A DNA stretch of 64,000 nucleotides from Sipunculus nudus (lineage: Eukaryota; Annelida; Sipuncula; Golfingiida; Sipunculidae). The stretch lies in the NCBI GenBank assembly GCA_026874595.1, contig CM049316.1, positions 51,533,676 through 51,597,675 on the forward strand, written 5' to 3'. The notes under the pieces are model-generated. The model was not told the DNA's origin. It made no database searches and was given only the letters and a program-made list of their open reading frames with translations. Below are positions 11,549 to 22,982 of the stretch, piece by piece. Within the stretch, counting starts at the first letter, position 1, and each line of letters opens with the position of its first letter. The position numbers and the translations under genes are program-made.

Positions 11549-13150
11549 TTTAGCTCAGCTGACTATAAGTCATCTGAGCTATAGTCTTTGTCCATTGTCC
11601 GTCGTCCGTCCGTCTGTCCGTCCGTCCGTAGATGTGGCACGTTTTGAAACCGTAAGACCTAGGAATCCAAAATTCGGCATAATGTTAGATGTCCCCAAGA
11701 TCTCCTACCAAGCCGAAAACTGGGTCTTTGCCACTTTGTTCCTTTGAGAAATTAAGGAAAAACCTCAATTTTTTATTAAAAACCTATTTTCACACTTCAG
11801 GACTGCCTAATATCAAAACCACTCATCTGTTTTTCCTCATATTTACCATAAATAATCCTCTATATAGTTTCTATGTACATGCCAGAAATTAGGTCTGTAT
11901 TATATAATTTAAAAAAGTTATGAGCCCAAACATAATGCATTTTATAAATAATCAGGAAAAAAATTTGATCACTTAACACAAAACTTGTTAAAGCTAAGCA
12001 CATTTTTTCCAGTATTATTACTTTTATTAATCAAAATTAAATTGTATACCCAAAATTAGATCAAAATCTTTTAAATTTATAACATGGCATCTACAAGATT
12101 ATTCCTTGAATCACTATTAAAAAGTTTTGCACATTGGAGTTTTCAGTACATGCTTAATCTTATTCACCAAAATAAAATAAAAGATTCAGTAAATTTGGTA
12201 AAATAAAAACATCTTTTCAAATAAAGTATACACACTGTTGGTTGAATGAGGGACAAACAATATCATTATGCTAATTACAATCTAAGCTATAATATACCCA
12301 AAATTAGATCTGAATTTTGCAACTTTTTTTAAGTTATTAGCATAAATAAAAAATCAATACCTTAAATTTTGTCCAGCTTTGGCCACGGTAGTTTTTTCCC
12401 CTGTTGGCACTGTTGATTTAATTTTCACAGCATATATACATAAGGATTTTATTCTTTTAAAATCTGAAATTTTCATAGGAATTGGTTGAAAAGAGTAGCT
12501 TTTATCAAGTTTTCATAAACCATGTCAAGTGTTGGCAGCTTGCCTTGGCTCAGCTTGGCCCACTACTTGCAGGCTTCCCCTCTGCCCTGCCCCCCTATCC
12601 CCCCCCCCACCTGGATGGTGCATAAACTAGATGAATGTTATAATTTTCTGTATTTGATTCATTCGTATTCTAGGCTTTTGCTACATTTTAGATTTTGTAT
12701 TGTTCCACCAGGGTTACACTGATTAAAGTGCACATTTAATTGTGTCCATAAAGTGGTGTATTGCTATGAAAGTGTGGATGTTCATCAGATAAGGAATTCC
12801 GTACAACAGAAGAGTAAAAACTTCACCAGGTGTGAAATTGAATGAAAATTTCAGTTATAAAAATTATAGCGGAGATAGTAATTAGCATAAAGATATTGTT
12901 TGTCCCTTTTACCAACAGTGTGTATTCTTTATTTGAAAAGATGTTTTTATTTTATCAAATTACTAAAATTACTGGGTGTCGACAGTTTAGTCCACAGGCT
13001 ATACAGCCGGCAAAGGAAATTGACCTTGCCAGCGGTCTAGCCCACTGGTTTAACTGCCGGCAAATTAATGTATGCCCTTTTTCAGTCTATTTCAGTGTAA
13101 TACTCCGTACTTTCCATTATTATTTCGACAACAAGCTGACAATATAGTGA
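11549..13150 (+). repeat. Family A element, 5' half
   Basis: Begins TTTAGCTCAGCTGACTATAA and has a CCGTCCGTCTGTCCGTCCGT run at 11603-11630. Its body matches 36960-37090 and 39487-39800. Bases 12300-12860 are repeated as 17510-18080 beyond the Gypsy copy, and 12100-12260 recur inverted at 18120-18290. The A body is therefore partly duplicated around the retroelement rather than simply split by it. Confidence 0.55.
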
Positions 13151-13157
13151 TGAATTT

Positions 13158-13615
13158 TTGAGGAGTTTGATTGTAATAAGGATGTCAATTTCTTCAGTTC
13201 CGCTACACAGTATACATTTAAAGTCAGATTTTATTTCTGGGAATATTACTGTGGGCATAAGAACTACTTTATTCCTCTTTAAGGGAATTCAGTTGCTACT
13301 AGGCAATGATGTTGCAGGTGACAAAGTACAGCCTGTACCAATAGTGACAGAAAAGCCTACACTTGATCAGGACACTGATCCTGAAAGTCAGGAAATTCTG
13401 GCCAAGAAAAACACGCATGAGGATAATGGTCCAGATAATAACACTCTGGGAGTCACTAGTGACTTGTCTAACAACTCGCCCATACAGGATGCAGCATTTT
13501 CAAGGTCAGAACTTATCGCGGAACAGCATAAGGACCCTGATATTTCATGTTTGTTTCCAAGGGCAGTTTCTAAAGATGAACTGTCACAAAACCCAGTTTG
13601 TTTCTATGTAAAAAT
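13158..13615 (+). pseudogene. Gypsy pol fragment: protease C-part to integrase lead-in
   Basis: The frame runs from a linker remnant (EEFDCNKD-type codons just upstream) directly into SSVPLHSIHLKSD, then GIQLLLGNDVA, the second conserved block of a retroviral-type protease. It continues through DELSQNPVCFYVK, which precedes the integrase zinc domain in this family. The catalytic DTG present in the right copy is deleted here. At about 13612 the frame leaves pol and enters leader sequence, with a degraded GGGCTCATCTCGAAGG primer-site region. No polymerase lies between protease and integrase, which I read as native domain order. Confidence 0.7.
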
Positions 13616-13756
13616 TAGGGGCTCATCTCGAAGGCTTCATACTTTTGGAAATTTATTAGGCCTTGACCTAGACACACTGTTTTCAATACATTGTTTACAA
13701 GATTACACATTGTTTACATTACACATTGTTTACAGGATTTATCTCAGTGGTGTTTT

Positions 13757-15820
13757 TAGCTAAGCTGATTGTAAGTCAACTGAGGTATAGGAATGGCGCT
13801 CGTCTGTCCGGCCGTCCGGTCGTCTGGCCGTCCGGCCGTCTGTTAGCAGGGCACAAATCGTAACTGCTGGTCCTAGAAACTTCTAAGTGAACATCTTAGG
13901 AGGTCAATAAAAAAATCTCCTTGGAAAACCTGATATTAGGTCACTGTGACCTATATCCTCATAGCTATGGGGCTTGAAAGTACCCCCCCAGAATAATCAA
14001 AAATATAATACAAAACCTCCAATATCTTGATAATTAATGCATGGAGTGTCATGAATCTTGCCTTGAATAATGACCATGACTAGTTTGGTCAGTTCCCAAA
14101 AAGTGGTGGCGCCATTGGTATTTTTTGTTATTTTAACGAATATTTTTCTATTTTTTTACCATAAAATGACAACAATCATGTCAGTTTCTCAGCTGTAATT
14201 ACATCTAGTGTCCAAAAACCTGGTGTGTTTATTGATCACAAGTGAATGCCATAAAGTAATCACTTTGTCTGTCTGTCTGTTCGTCTGTCCGTCTGTCCAT
14301 CCGTCCATCCACACAAATTTGTTTCCAGATGATAACTCCAGGTTGTATTGACACATGGATTTCAAACTTGACTTACGTAATGCCCACCACTTAAGCAAGA
14401 GCCTATGATTTTGGGGTCACGAGGTCAAAGGTCAAGGTCACAGGACTCCCTTATTTAAAAAGATAATGGCTGCATTTTAAGCCAAGCTTTTCATCCCAAA
14501 CTTTCCATTTTGCGCATTTAGCTGACTTGCCAGTATTGGGAGAGCATAAATGAATTTGGGGTCACAGGACCCACTTCTTTAAAAAGATTGTTGATATATT
14601 TTTATCCAAACTTTCTGTCCCAAACTCTCTATCATCCAGGTGTTGCTCACTTGCCAATAGTGGAAGAAACTTATGGATTTTGGGGTCACAAGGTCAAAGG
14701 TCAAGGTCACAGGGGTCATTTGTTCACAAATTAGTTTCCAAATGATAACTCCAGTTCAGTTTGACATATTGGTTTCAAACTTTACTTATATATGACTCAC
14801 CACCAAAGTAAGAAATGTGTCGATTTTGGGGTCCAACGGTCAAAGGTCAAGGTCACAGGGCCCATCCATTCACAAATTAGTTTATGGATGATAACTCCAG
14901 TTTGGGTAGACAGGTTGGCTTCAAATTGATCACAGGACTTATTTCTTTAAAAAGAATGCATATGCATTTGAAGCCAAGCTTTTCATCCCAAACCTTCCAT
15001 CTTGCACAATTAGCTGAGCTGCTAATAGGGGAAGAACCTGATTGATTTGGGGGTCACAAGGTCAAAGGTCATGGTCACAGGGGCCCATCTGTCCACATAT
15101 TTCTTTCTGGATGATAACTCCAGTTTTGATTGACATATTGGTTTCAATTTTGACTTATATATGACCCACCAATAATGTAAGAACCCTTTTGATTTTGGGG
15201 TCATAAGGTCAAAGGTCAAGGTCACAGGACCCACTTCTTTAAAAAGATTGTTGATATATTTTTATCCAAACTTTCTGTCCCAAACTCTCTATCATCCAGG
15301 TGTTGCTCACTTGCCAATAGTGGAAGAAACTTATGGATTTTGGGGTCACAAGGTCAAAGGTCAAGGTCATCTGGGCCGTCTATCCACATATTAGTTTCCA
15401 GATGATAACACCAGTTTGGTTTGAAATATTGGTTTGAAACTTGATTTATATATGGCCCACCACTAAAGTAAGAACTGTTGATTCTGGGGTCATGAGATCA
15501 AAGGTCATGGTCACAGGACCCACCACTTTAGAAAGATTGTTGATGTATTTTAAGCCAAACTTTTCATCTCAGTCCTTCCATCATCAACATGTGGTGCACC
15601 TGCCAATAGGGGAAGTTTCCTTTTGATTTTGGGGTCACAAGGTCAAAGGTTAAGGTCACAGGGCCCATCCATTCACAAATTAGTATATGGATGATAACTC
15701 CAGTTTGGGTAGACAGGTTGGCTTCAAATTGATCACAGGACCAATATTTTTGAAAACCTTATAAACATATATCCTTATAGACAAATGAGCTGAGAGTCGA
15801 GACCCATGGGTCCAAGTTGT
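13757..15820 (+). mobile_element. HINE/pearl-like element inserted in the Gypsy leader
   Basis: Starts TAGCTAAGCTGATTGTAAGT, has a GTCCGGCCGTCC-type tract at 13800-13845 and a second GTCTGTCTGT tract at 14265-14305, then a tandem core of about 145-bp units. It ends GAGACCCATGGGTCCAAGTTGT. The flanks TTTT and TATTGTTATGGCAG correspond to the Gypsy leader just before the gag ATG in the right copy (ATCTCAGTG...TTATTG...ATGGCAG). It is therefore younger than this Gypsy copy. Confidence 0.65.
14421..15670 (+). repeat. ~145-bp tandem units carrying AGGTCA half-site clusters
   Basis: AGGTCAAAGGTCAAGGTCA or a near version occurs at 14421, 14691, 14837, 15058, 15205, 15351, 15494 and 15650, mostly 143-156 bp apart. 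Each cluster has AGGTCA-A-AGGTCA (direct repeat, spacing 1) overlapping TCAAGGTCA. Bases 14571-14705 and 15231-15365 are near-identical, showing recent unit duplication. A regulatory role is not shown. Confidence 0.8.
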
Positions 15821-15833
15821 TATTGTTATGGCA

Positions 15834-16830
15834 GATTTCAAACCTTAGACATTTGTTGAATATACCGACCCTGATCAACTTGAACAGTTGACAAAGGATC
15901 AGTTGTTGTGTTTGGGACAACACTTTGGGCTAGGTGTGAAAAAAGCTTTGAGAAAGCCTGATATCATTGCTAAAATCATGCAAGATCTTGTTAGCAAAGG
16001 TTTAATTGAAGAGAGTGAAGTGGAAACATAAAAAAATGACAGCCTTGATATGCAGTTAGAATTTAAAAAGTTAGAAATGCAACATGATCTAGCAGTAAAA
16101 CAGTTAGAATGAGAAAGCAAAGAGAAGAGAGGGAAGAACATGAAAGGTTAGAAAGAGAAAGACTACTAGAAAAAGAAATCAAGTTAAAACTACTGGACTT
16201 AGAAAGACTTAAATTAGAACATGGTCTACATGCTACCTCAACTCAGTTTTGATGTTACTAAACACATTAGACTTGTCCCACCTTTTCAAGAAAAAGAGGT
16301 TAATAAATATTCTTACACTTTCAGAAGGTAGCTGAAAATTTAAAATGGCCTAAGGAAAATTGGACAATGCTATTACAGAGTGTATTGACTGGCTAGGCCA
16401 GAGAAATTTATACAGAACTTTCAGTAGAAGCTGTGCTGACTATGACCAGGTCAAATGGTTAATCCTAAAAGGTTTTGAGTTAGTTCCGGAGGCTTACTGC
16501 CAGAAATTCAGTAATTGGGAAAAGCGCAAAGAACAACCCTATGTAGAATTTGCTAGGACAAAAGAGCAGTTGTTTTATCGCTGGTGTAGTTCTAAAAATG
16601 TAATGAAAGATTATGACAATTTGCGCCAGTTGATTTTGCTTGAAGAATTTAAGCGCTGCATTAACGCAGATGTTAAAGCTTTTCTTGATAAGAAAAGTCC
16701 TGAAACACTTGACATTGCTGCTCAATTAGCTGGTGATTATTCATTAACACATAAAATGTCCTTTACTAGCAAATCAAACCAGTCATTCACAAACAAGAAT
16801 GTAAATCAGTATGGTGAAATAGATGTTTCT
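15834..16830 (+). pseudogene. Gypsy gag, left copy, with internal stops
   Basis: The frame starts with MADFK and runs through DQLLCLGQHFGLGVKKALRK, a SAP-like N-terminal motif, to ESEVET and a stop at about 16031. A charged coiled-coil stretch (KLEMQHDLAVKQLE, then ERERLLEKEIKLKLLDLERL) follows with another stop. The capsid-like portion then reads open from 16360 to about 16818 (CIDWLGQRNLYRTF, YVEFARTKEQLFYRWC). It ends at KNVNQYG by a junction with LTR sequence, so the zinc knuckle is missing. Both early stops are also in the right copy. Confidence 0.8.
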
Positions 16831-17036
16831 AGGCTTTGGTGTGAAAAGCTATAAATTAGGGGCTGTGTTTAGAGCCCAAGGGGGAGAGAGAGAAAAATTC
16901 CAGCGGACACGGAAGAGTATGAGTCAGTTTGTGGACCTTTTCGATAATTGCAGAATTTATAGATATTCTTCGAAATTTGTAACAGATTTTGTACAGTCTT
17001 CAGTTTGCCTTTGGGACTTTTACCAATATATTTCAA
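16815..17036 (+). repeat. Fragment of the Gypsy LTR
   Basis: Matches the reverse complement of about 23480-23703: TTTCTAGGCTTTGG, GCTATAAATTAGGGGCT and TTTAGAGCCCA appear in the same order. It includes the TATA-like CTATAAAT. The left part of the LTR is missing and the right part fades after TTTCAAG. Confidence 0.7.
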
Positions 17037-18853
17037 GAAATATTTAATATTTCAAGAAAATTCCAAGAGATGCCACGTTGTTCTGATGTAGCATTTTTAA
17101 GAAATTTTTTCCTTTTAAATAATCAAACAAAATATTAACCCATCAGAAGGCATAATTTGATATTATATGAAACAAATCATGATTAAATATAGGTGCAATT
17201 TAAAATTGTGAATTCTGGATTTTCTGGAGTTATTTTCATATATTTATTGCTTTGCAAATTAAAAAGTATATTTTATATAAAAAAAAGAATATATCTGTGT
17301 GCATAATGTGATGTTACCTGACTAAATAAGTATAAATGTTGATGCAATTAAGATTTGTTTCATTTAAATTAAATTTTATCCTTTATGTATATGCAGAGGT
17401 GCTGTAACTCCCACCAGTCCCTGTAAGAACCATTGAATTTAATTCCATATTCTGTATTTATATCCAAAGGTGTTGTAACTCTCCCCCCCCCCCAGTCATT
17501 GAGCCCTTGTTTAAGTTATTAGCATAAATAAAAATTCAATACCTTAATCAATACAATAAATTTTGTCCAAATTTGGCAAAGGCACATTTTTTTCCTGTAA
17601 GCACTGTTGATTTTATTTTCACAGCCTATATACATAAGGATTTAATCTTTTAAAATCTGAAATTTGAAAAGGATTGATAAGAGTAGTTTTCATACACCAT
17701 GTCAACTGTTGTTACATCAAGCCCATCTAGTAGTACAGCCTTCACTTGTCTTATGTAACAACTCCAGGCAGCTTGCCAGTGCTCAGCTTCGCCACTACTA
17801 GCAAGCTTCTCCTCTGCCCTGTACTCCCCCCCCCCTTCCCCATTCACCAGATGGTGCATATACTAGATGAATGTTATAATTTTCTGTATTTTATTCTTTC
17901 TTATTCTAGGCTATGCTACATTTTAGATTTTGTATTGTACCACCAGGGTTACAATGATTAAAGTGCACATTTAACTTTGTCCACAAAGTGGTGTATTGCT
18001 ATGAAGGTGTGGATGTTCATCAGATAAGGAATTCCTTACTTCAGAAGAGTAAAAACTTCACCAAGTGTGAAATTGACTATTAATTCCAATCATAAATTAA
18101 AGCTGAGATAGTTATCAGAACCATGATATTGTCTCTCATTCAACCAATAGTGTGTATACTTTATTTAAAAAAAAAGTTGTTTATATTTTATCAAATTTAC
18201 TGAATCTTTTATTTTGGTGAATAAAATTTAGAATGTACTGAAAACTCCAATGTACAAAACATTTATTTGCGATTCAAGGCATAATCTTGAAGATGCAAAG
18301 TTGTGGCATTATTTTCTTTTAAATTCAGTTTAAACATTTGTGATTTAAAAATAATTCGATATATGTGTATGCATAATATAACCCTTATATGAGCTGCACT
18401 CTGGATAAATAATGATTGCAACTTAGAACTCTGATATTTTAACTTATATTTTCAGATTTTTACTTTTAAATAAAAAAAAATGAATCTGATAAAAACTATT
18501 AATGGAAAAAGTGGATATGTTAAAAAAATAGGCCTTAATATAAACTGTAATGCATTATTCCCTTGAAATTGAAATAAAGGTATCAGTCCATTCTGTCCAC
18601 TTGCCTGTCCATCTGTAAATTATTCATATGCATACCAGTATCTCAAGACTTTTACTGTTTAACTTCATGCCAGTCTTGTCAGAGTATTAGTTTTGCAATC
18701 ATATATTTAGAACTTTACTATAACTAAGTAGGAGGGCCCCTTTCCTATTAGCTTCTCATATGCTTATATATATGATAAACATTACAATAGAATATTTTGC
18801 CTTTGAAAAAATTTCGAACTTCAGCTGAGCGCCGTGACCCATGGGTCCCTTGT
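17037..18853 (+). repeat. Family A element, 3' half
   Basis: Resumes A-type sequence (CCCATCAGAAGGCATAATTTG, compare 10385 and 45545). It carries the poly-C tracts at 17481 and 17825 and a second copy of the 12300-12860 segment. It ends at 18822-18853 with CAGCTGAGCGCCGTGACC and GACCCATGGGTC. The open frames are not coding. Confidence 0.6.
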
Positions 18854-18855
18854 TT

Positions 18856-19876
18856 CTTGAGGCTCTATTGTTTTCATAGGTTTCCTGAGAACTCCTCTGT
18901 AACCACTAGGCAGAATTTTTATTAAATGATGTGGTCACATTTGAACTGCAGCGCCCTCATTTTTGGTTGACCTCTGACCTTTCCTCTCTGCCCAGCGTCC
19001 ATTTGTGCGTCTGTTTCCACACATAAACCCACATATCCCAGGAACAGTTTGACTGATAAGGCTAAAAATTTTGCACAAATGTAGCCCTTGGATAGCTTTA
19101 TAACATACACTAAAAACAGTGGCGTCACCTGCAACCACTTTTGCACAGCTTCCATATGTTCATCTGCCTTGGGAAAAAATCACTCATATCTCTGCATTGG
19201 TTGGACTTATCAACCTGAAATTTAACATGTGTATACATCCTGGTCAGCTTTCTTGATTTATGACAGGTGGCACCACCTTCATTCACATTTATGCTGCAGA
19301 CATCCAAGCTCATATCTCGGGAACCGTTTAACCGATTGGGCCAAAATTTTACATTTGTAGATCTCACATAGCTCTTTATCATATGCAAAACTGGTGGCGC
19401 CAGCTGCAACCATTTTTGCACAGCGTCCATCTGTCCATCTGCTTTGAGATAAAATCACTCATATCTCGGTAGTGGTTTGACTTATCCACCTGAAATTTTA
19501 CAGGTTTATACATCTTGGATAGCTTTCTCGATTTTGTGGCAGGTGGCACCACCTACATTTACGTTTATGGTGCAGACATTCAGGCTTATATCTCAGGACT
19601 GGTTGACATATCCCCCTAAAATTTTGCATGTGTATAGATCTCACATAGCTCTTAATCATAAACAAAATTGGTGGTGCCACCTGCAACCATTTTTGCGCAG
19701 CGTCCTTTTGTTCCTCTGCTGTGGGATAAAACCACTCATATACAAGTAGTGGTTTGACTTATCTGCCTAAAAGTTTGCATATGTATACAACTTGGACAGC
19801 TTTCTGGATTTTGTGGTAGGATTTTTTACCTTCAAGATCAACATCAGCTGAGCACAGTGACCCATGGTTCCCTTGT
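18856..19876 (+). repeat. Family-C-type tandem core ending in the superfamily 3' terminus
   Basis: Contains GTTGACCTCTGACCTTTCC and about three of the ~280-bp units (TGCAACCATTTTTGC, CTCATATCTCGG, GGTGGCGCCAGC). It ends ACCTTCAAGATCAACATCAGCTGAGC then GACCCATGGTTCCCTTGTT at 19844-19876. The following bases read into the 3' side of Gypsy integrase on the minus strand, so this element marks the truncation point of that copy. Confidence 0.6.
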
Positions 19877-19889
19877 TTAATTGTCTGGT

Positions 19890-20691
19890 GAAAATGCCAG
19901 GGATGCCCTGACCTTCAGGATGGTATGGTGAAGAGCTGTACTGTTTTATTCCTAGCTCAAGCATAACTTGCTGGAGTAAGCCAGACATAAAATTAGACCC
20001 TTGGTCAGACTGGATGGATTTTGGTAATCCAAAGGTTGTAAAAAACTTGGTCAGAGCCTTGACAATACTTTTGGCATTAAATTTGCGCAATGGTATTGCC
20101 TCAGGGAACCTGGTAGATGCGAACATAATTGTCAGGAAGTATTCATGTCCAGATTTTGTTTTGGGCAGTAGTCCAACATAATCAACAATAATCCTACTAA
20201 ATGGTTCCTCTAAAGCAAGAATAGGCCTAAGTGGGGCTTTAGGAGGATTCTGATTGGGCTTGCCTATCATCTGGCATGTGTGGCATGAATTACAGTATTG
20301 TACAACATCTGTCCTGAGGTTAGGCCAATAGAAGTGTGTACTAACTTTCTGATAAGTTTTATTTATACCTAAACGGCCAGATAAAGGAGCCTCTTGCCAT
20401 GCTAAGAATTTCATTGCGATAGCTTTTGGGCAGTACTATTTGAGGTTTGATGGCCCACTCATCATCAGCGCATACTTCAGATGGTCGCCATTTATGCATA
20501 AGCACATCATTTTTAACATAGAAACAAACTAGGTTTTGCGACAGTTCATCTTTAGAAACTGCCCTTGGAAACAAACATGAACTATTAGGGTCCTTATGCT
20601 GACCTTGAAAATGCTGCATCCTGTATGGGCGAGTCTTTAGACGAGTCACTAGTGACTCCCAGAGTGTTTTTATCTGGACCATTATCCTCAT
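19890..20691 (-). pseudogene. Gypsy integrase, broken and 3'-truncated
   Basis: Two overlapping frames. The first (20691-20405) gives the lead-in DELSQNLVCFYVKNDVLMHK. The second (20414-19890) gives the zinc domain and core. The zinc-binding CNSCHTC is present, but the first partner histidine falls at the frame change and the second reads Arg in SGRLG. The core shows the first catalytic Asp in IIVDYVG and the second in SDQGSNFMSG. The expected Glu after YHPEGQG is lost in a further frame break, about 30 nt before the element ends. It would bind and join cDNA ends if intact; this copy cannot. Confidence 0.85.
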
Positions 20692-20819
20692 GTGTTTTTT
20701 ATCTTGGCCATAGACCTAGTTACAGCACATGAAGAATACAGACAAGGAATTTCCTGATTTTCAGGATCAGTGTCCTGATCAAGTGACAGCTTTTCTGTCA
20801 CTATTGGTACATGCTGTAC

Positions 20820-21137
20820 TTAGTCATCTGCAACATCATTGCCTAGCAGCAACTGAATTCCCTTAAAGGGTAAAATAGTTCTTATGCCCACAGTAATATT
20901 CCCAGAAATCAAATCTGACCTTAAATGTACACTGTGAAGCGGAACTGAAGTGTGCTTGTCTGAATACACACCATTAACAAGTGCATGTGCACCAGTAGAG
21001 GACCTATTGGAAAATGGCAAAGTGTTTGCTAACATGAGAGTTGAGCATGAACCAGTGTCCCTCAAAATTCCGATAGGGGTAGAGTCTGAAAAAATCACTT
21101 GAAAGTGATCCAAAACCATCATGTATGAATGGCTCAA
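20820..21137 (-). pseudogene. Gypsy aspartic protease domain
   Basis: About 105 residues. The active-site triad motif appears as ILRDTGSCSTLML (Asp at about 21059) and the second conserved block as GIQLLLGNDVA near the end. Retroelement proteases of this type dimerise and process Gag-Pol. A stop follows GNDVADD (about 20820). The left copy reads past this point with a different base, so the stop is private to this copy. The integrase lead-in follows within about 130 nt. Confidence 0.8.
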
Positions 21138-21823
21138 ATAACTCCATTTCAGAGTCAGGAGAGGAATCTACTACCTCAATTTCATCAGACAAAGAACTGA
21201 CACTGACATTGTCAGTCATAAACTCTTTTTCAGGGTCACTAAAGGAATCTTCATCCTTATTACAATCAAACTCCTCATGGGGGTTATTAGAGGAATTTTC
21301 CTCAGCAGAAACAAACTTCTGTTTGTCATAAGAGGACCTGGCCTCACTTGAAATACTCTCACAAGAGTCATAAAAGGACTTAGCCTTATTTCGTGGATAC
21401 TCCTCCCAGGAGTCTTGAAAGGACATTGTCTTATTAAATTCCTCACAGGAATCAAATGAGGTTTTTACCCCACATGCTACAGATCCTTCTTTGGAGTCAG
21501 ATGGCACGTTAGCCTCCGTAGTGTCACACCCTTTTTTAGAGTCAAGAAAGGAGTTGTGGATACTCCTCCCAGGAGTCTTGAAAGGACCTAGTCTTATTAA
21601 ATTCCTCGCAGGAATCAAATGAGGTTTTTACCCCGCAAGCTACAGATTTTTCTTTGGAGTCAGATGGCACGTTAGCCTCCGTAGTGTCACACTCTTTTTT
21701 AGAGTCAAGAAAGGAGTTGTACCCCTTATTTACATGAAAAGAGCTTGGTTCTTGTACTGTACTATGCATAGATTTTGAAACAAAACCAGAAGGTTTACAC
21801 TTTGGTTTATTTGCAAGTTTCCA
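21138..21823 (-). pseudogene. Acidic Ser/Glu-rich linker of Gypsy Gag-Pol with a 163-bp tandem duplication
   Basis: Low-complexity coding sequence rich in S, E, D and K between the zinc knuckle and protease (for example SFQDSWEEYP, VPSDSKE, SLSDEIEVVDSSPDSEME). Bases 21393-21555 are repeated as 21556-21718 with a few differences. Because 163 is not a multiple of three, the duplication throws the downstream half into another frame. This is the main reason the open frame is split here. Confidence 0.75.
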
Positions 21824-21865
21824 GCAGTCAGATATTAGATGACCTTCCTTTTTGCAGTAATTACA
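21824..21865 (-). pseudogene. CCHC zinc knuckle of the Gypsy Gag
   Basis: CNYCKKEGHLISDC fits CX2CX4HX4C exactly. Such knuckles bind the element RNA in the nucleocapsid. It lies upstream of the linker and about 110 nt downstream of the end of the capsid-like frame. Confidence 0.9.
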
Positions 21866-21973
21866 GATTTTCTTTGAAAATGACTGGTCTTTGTTGGACT
21901 CGGACACAGTGGACGTGAACTGAGGTGTAGCAATGGACTTTGTAGAACTATCAGGACTACTAGTACTTGATGA

Positions 21974-22982
21974 CTAATCTTTAAACTTCTTTTGACCATA
22001 CTGATTTACATTCTTGTTTGTGAATGACTGGTTTGATTTGCTAGTAAAGGACATTTTATGTGTTAATGAATAATCACCAGCTAATTGAGCAGCAATGTCA
22101 AGTGTTTCAGGACTTTTCTTATCAAGAAAAGCTTTAACATCTGCGTTAATGCAGCGCTTAAATTCTTCAAGCAAAATCAACTGGCGCAAATTGTCATAAT
22201 CTTTCATTACATTTTTAGAACTACACCAGCGATAAAACAACTGCTCTTTTGTCCTAGCAAATTCTACATAGGGTTGTTCTTTGCGCTTTTCCCAATTACT
22301 GAATTTCTGGCAGTAAGCCTCCGGAACTAACTCAAAACCTTTTAGGATTAACCATTTGACCTGGTCATAGTCAGCACAGCTTCTACTGAAAGTTCTGTAT
22401 AAATTTCTCTGGCCTAGCCAGTCAATACACTCTGTAATAGCATTGTCCAATTTTCCTTAGGCCATTTTAAATTTTCAGCTACCTTCTGAAAGTGTAAGAA
22501 TATTTATTAACCTCTTTTTCTTGAAAAGGTGGGACAAGTCTAATGTGTTTAGTAACATCAAAACTGAGTTGAGGTAGCATGTAGACCATGTTCTAATTTA
22601 AGTCTTTCTAAGTCCAGTAGTTTTAACTTGATTTCTTTTTCTAGTAGTCTTTCTCTTTCTAACCTTTCATGTTCTTCCCTCTCTTCTCTTTGCTTTCTCA
22701 TTCTAACTGTTTTACTGCTAGATCATGTTGCATTTCTAACTTTTTAAATTCTAACTGCATATCAAGGCTGTCATTTTTTTATGTTTCCACTTCACTCTCT
22801 TCAATTAAACCTTTGCTAACAAGATCTTGCATGATTTTAGCAATGATATCAGTCTTTCTCAAAGCTTTTTTCACACCTAGCCCTAAGTGTTGTCCCAAAC
22901 ATAACAACTGATCTTTTGTCAACTGTTTAAGTTGATCAGGGTCCGGATCTTCAACAAATGTCTCATGTTTGAAATCTGCCAT
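21974..22982 (-). pseudogene. Gypsy gag (matrix/capsid-like part), right copy, with internal stops
   Basis: Starts MADFKHE at 22982 and passes through DQLLCLGQHLGLGVKKALRK to a stop after ESEVET at about 22779. A charged coiled-coil region with a further stop follows. The capsid-like frame 22450-21974 (CIDWLGQRNLYRTF, LILKGFELVPEAYC, YVEFARTKEQLF) is identical in protein to the left copy over about 150 residues. A short frame gap separates it from the zinc knuckle. It probably belonged to one Gag polyprotein originally. Confidence 0.85.

Larger units (their letters stand above)
13158..17036 (+). mobile_element. Rearranged Ty3/Gypsy (Gmr1-like) remnant, left copy
   Basis: In + order it contains a piece of the acidic linker, the C-terminal part of protease, the N-terminal lead-in of integrase, the leader with a damaged primer-binding site, an inserted HINE-like element, gag, then an LTR fragment. 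In an intact element the leader and gag would precede protease, so this copy is rearranged or is two partial copies in tandem. RT, RNase H and most of integrase are absent. It cannot be autonomous. Its gag is nearly identical to that at 21974-22982. Confidence 0.7.

Noticed and set aside
13757-15820. Tc1/mariner or other DDE MITE interpretation of the HINE-type elements
   Set aside because: There are no target duplications at three testable insertions, and the two ends are not simple inverted repeats. The structure fits Helentron-associated elements better.
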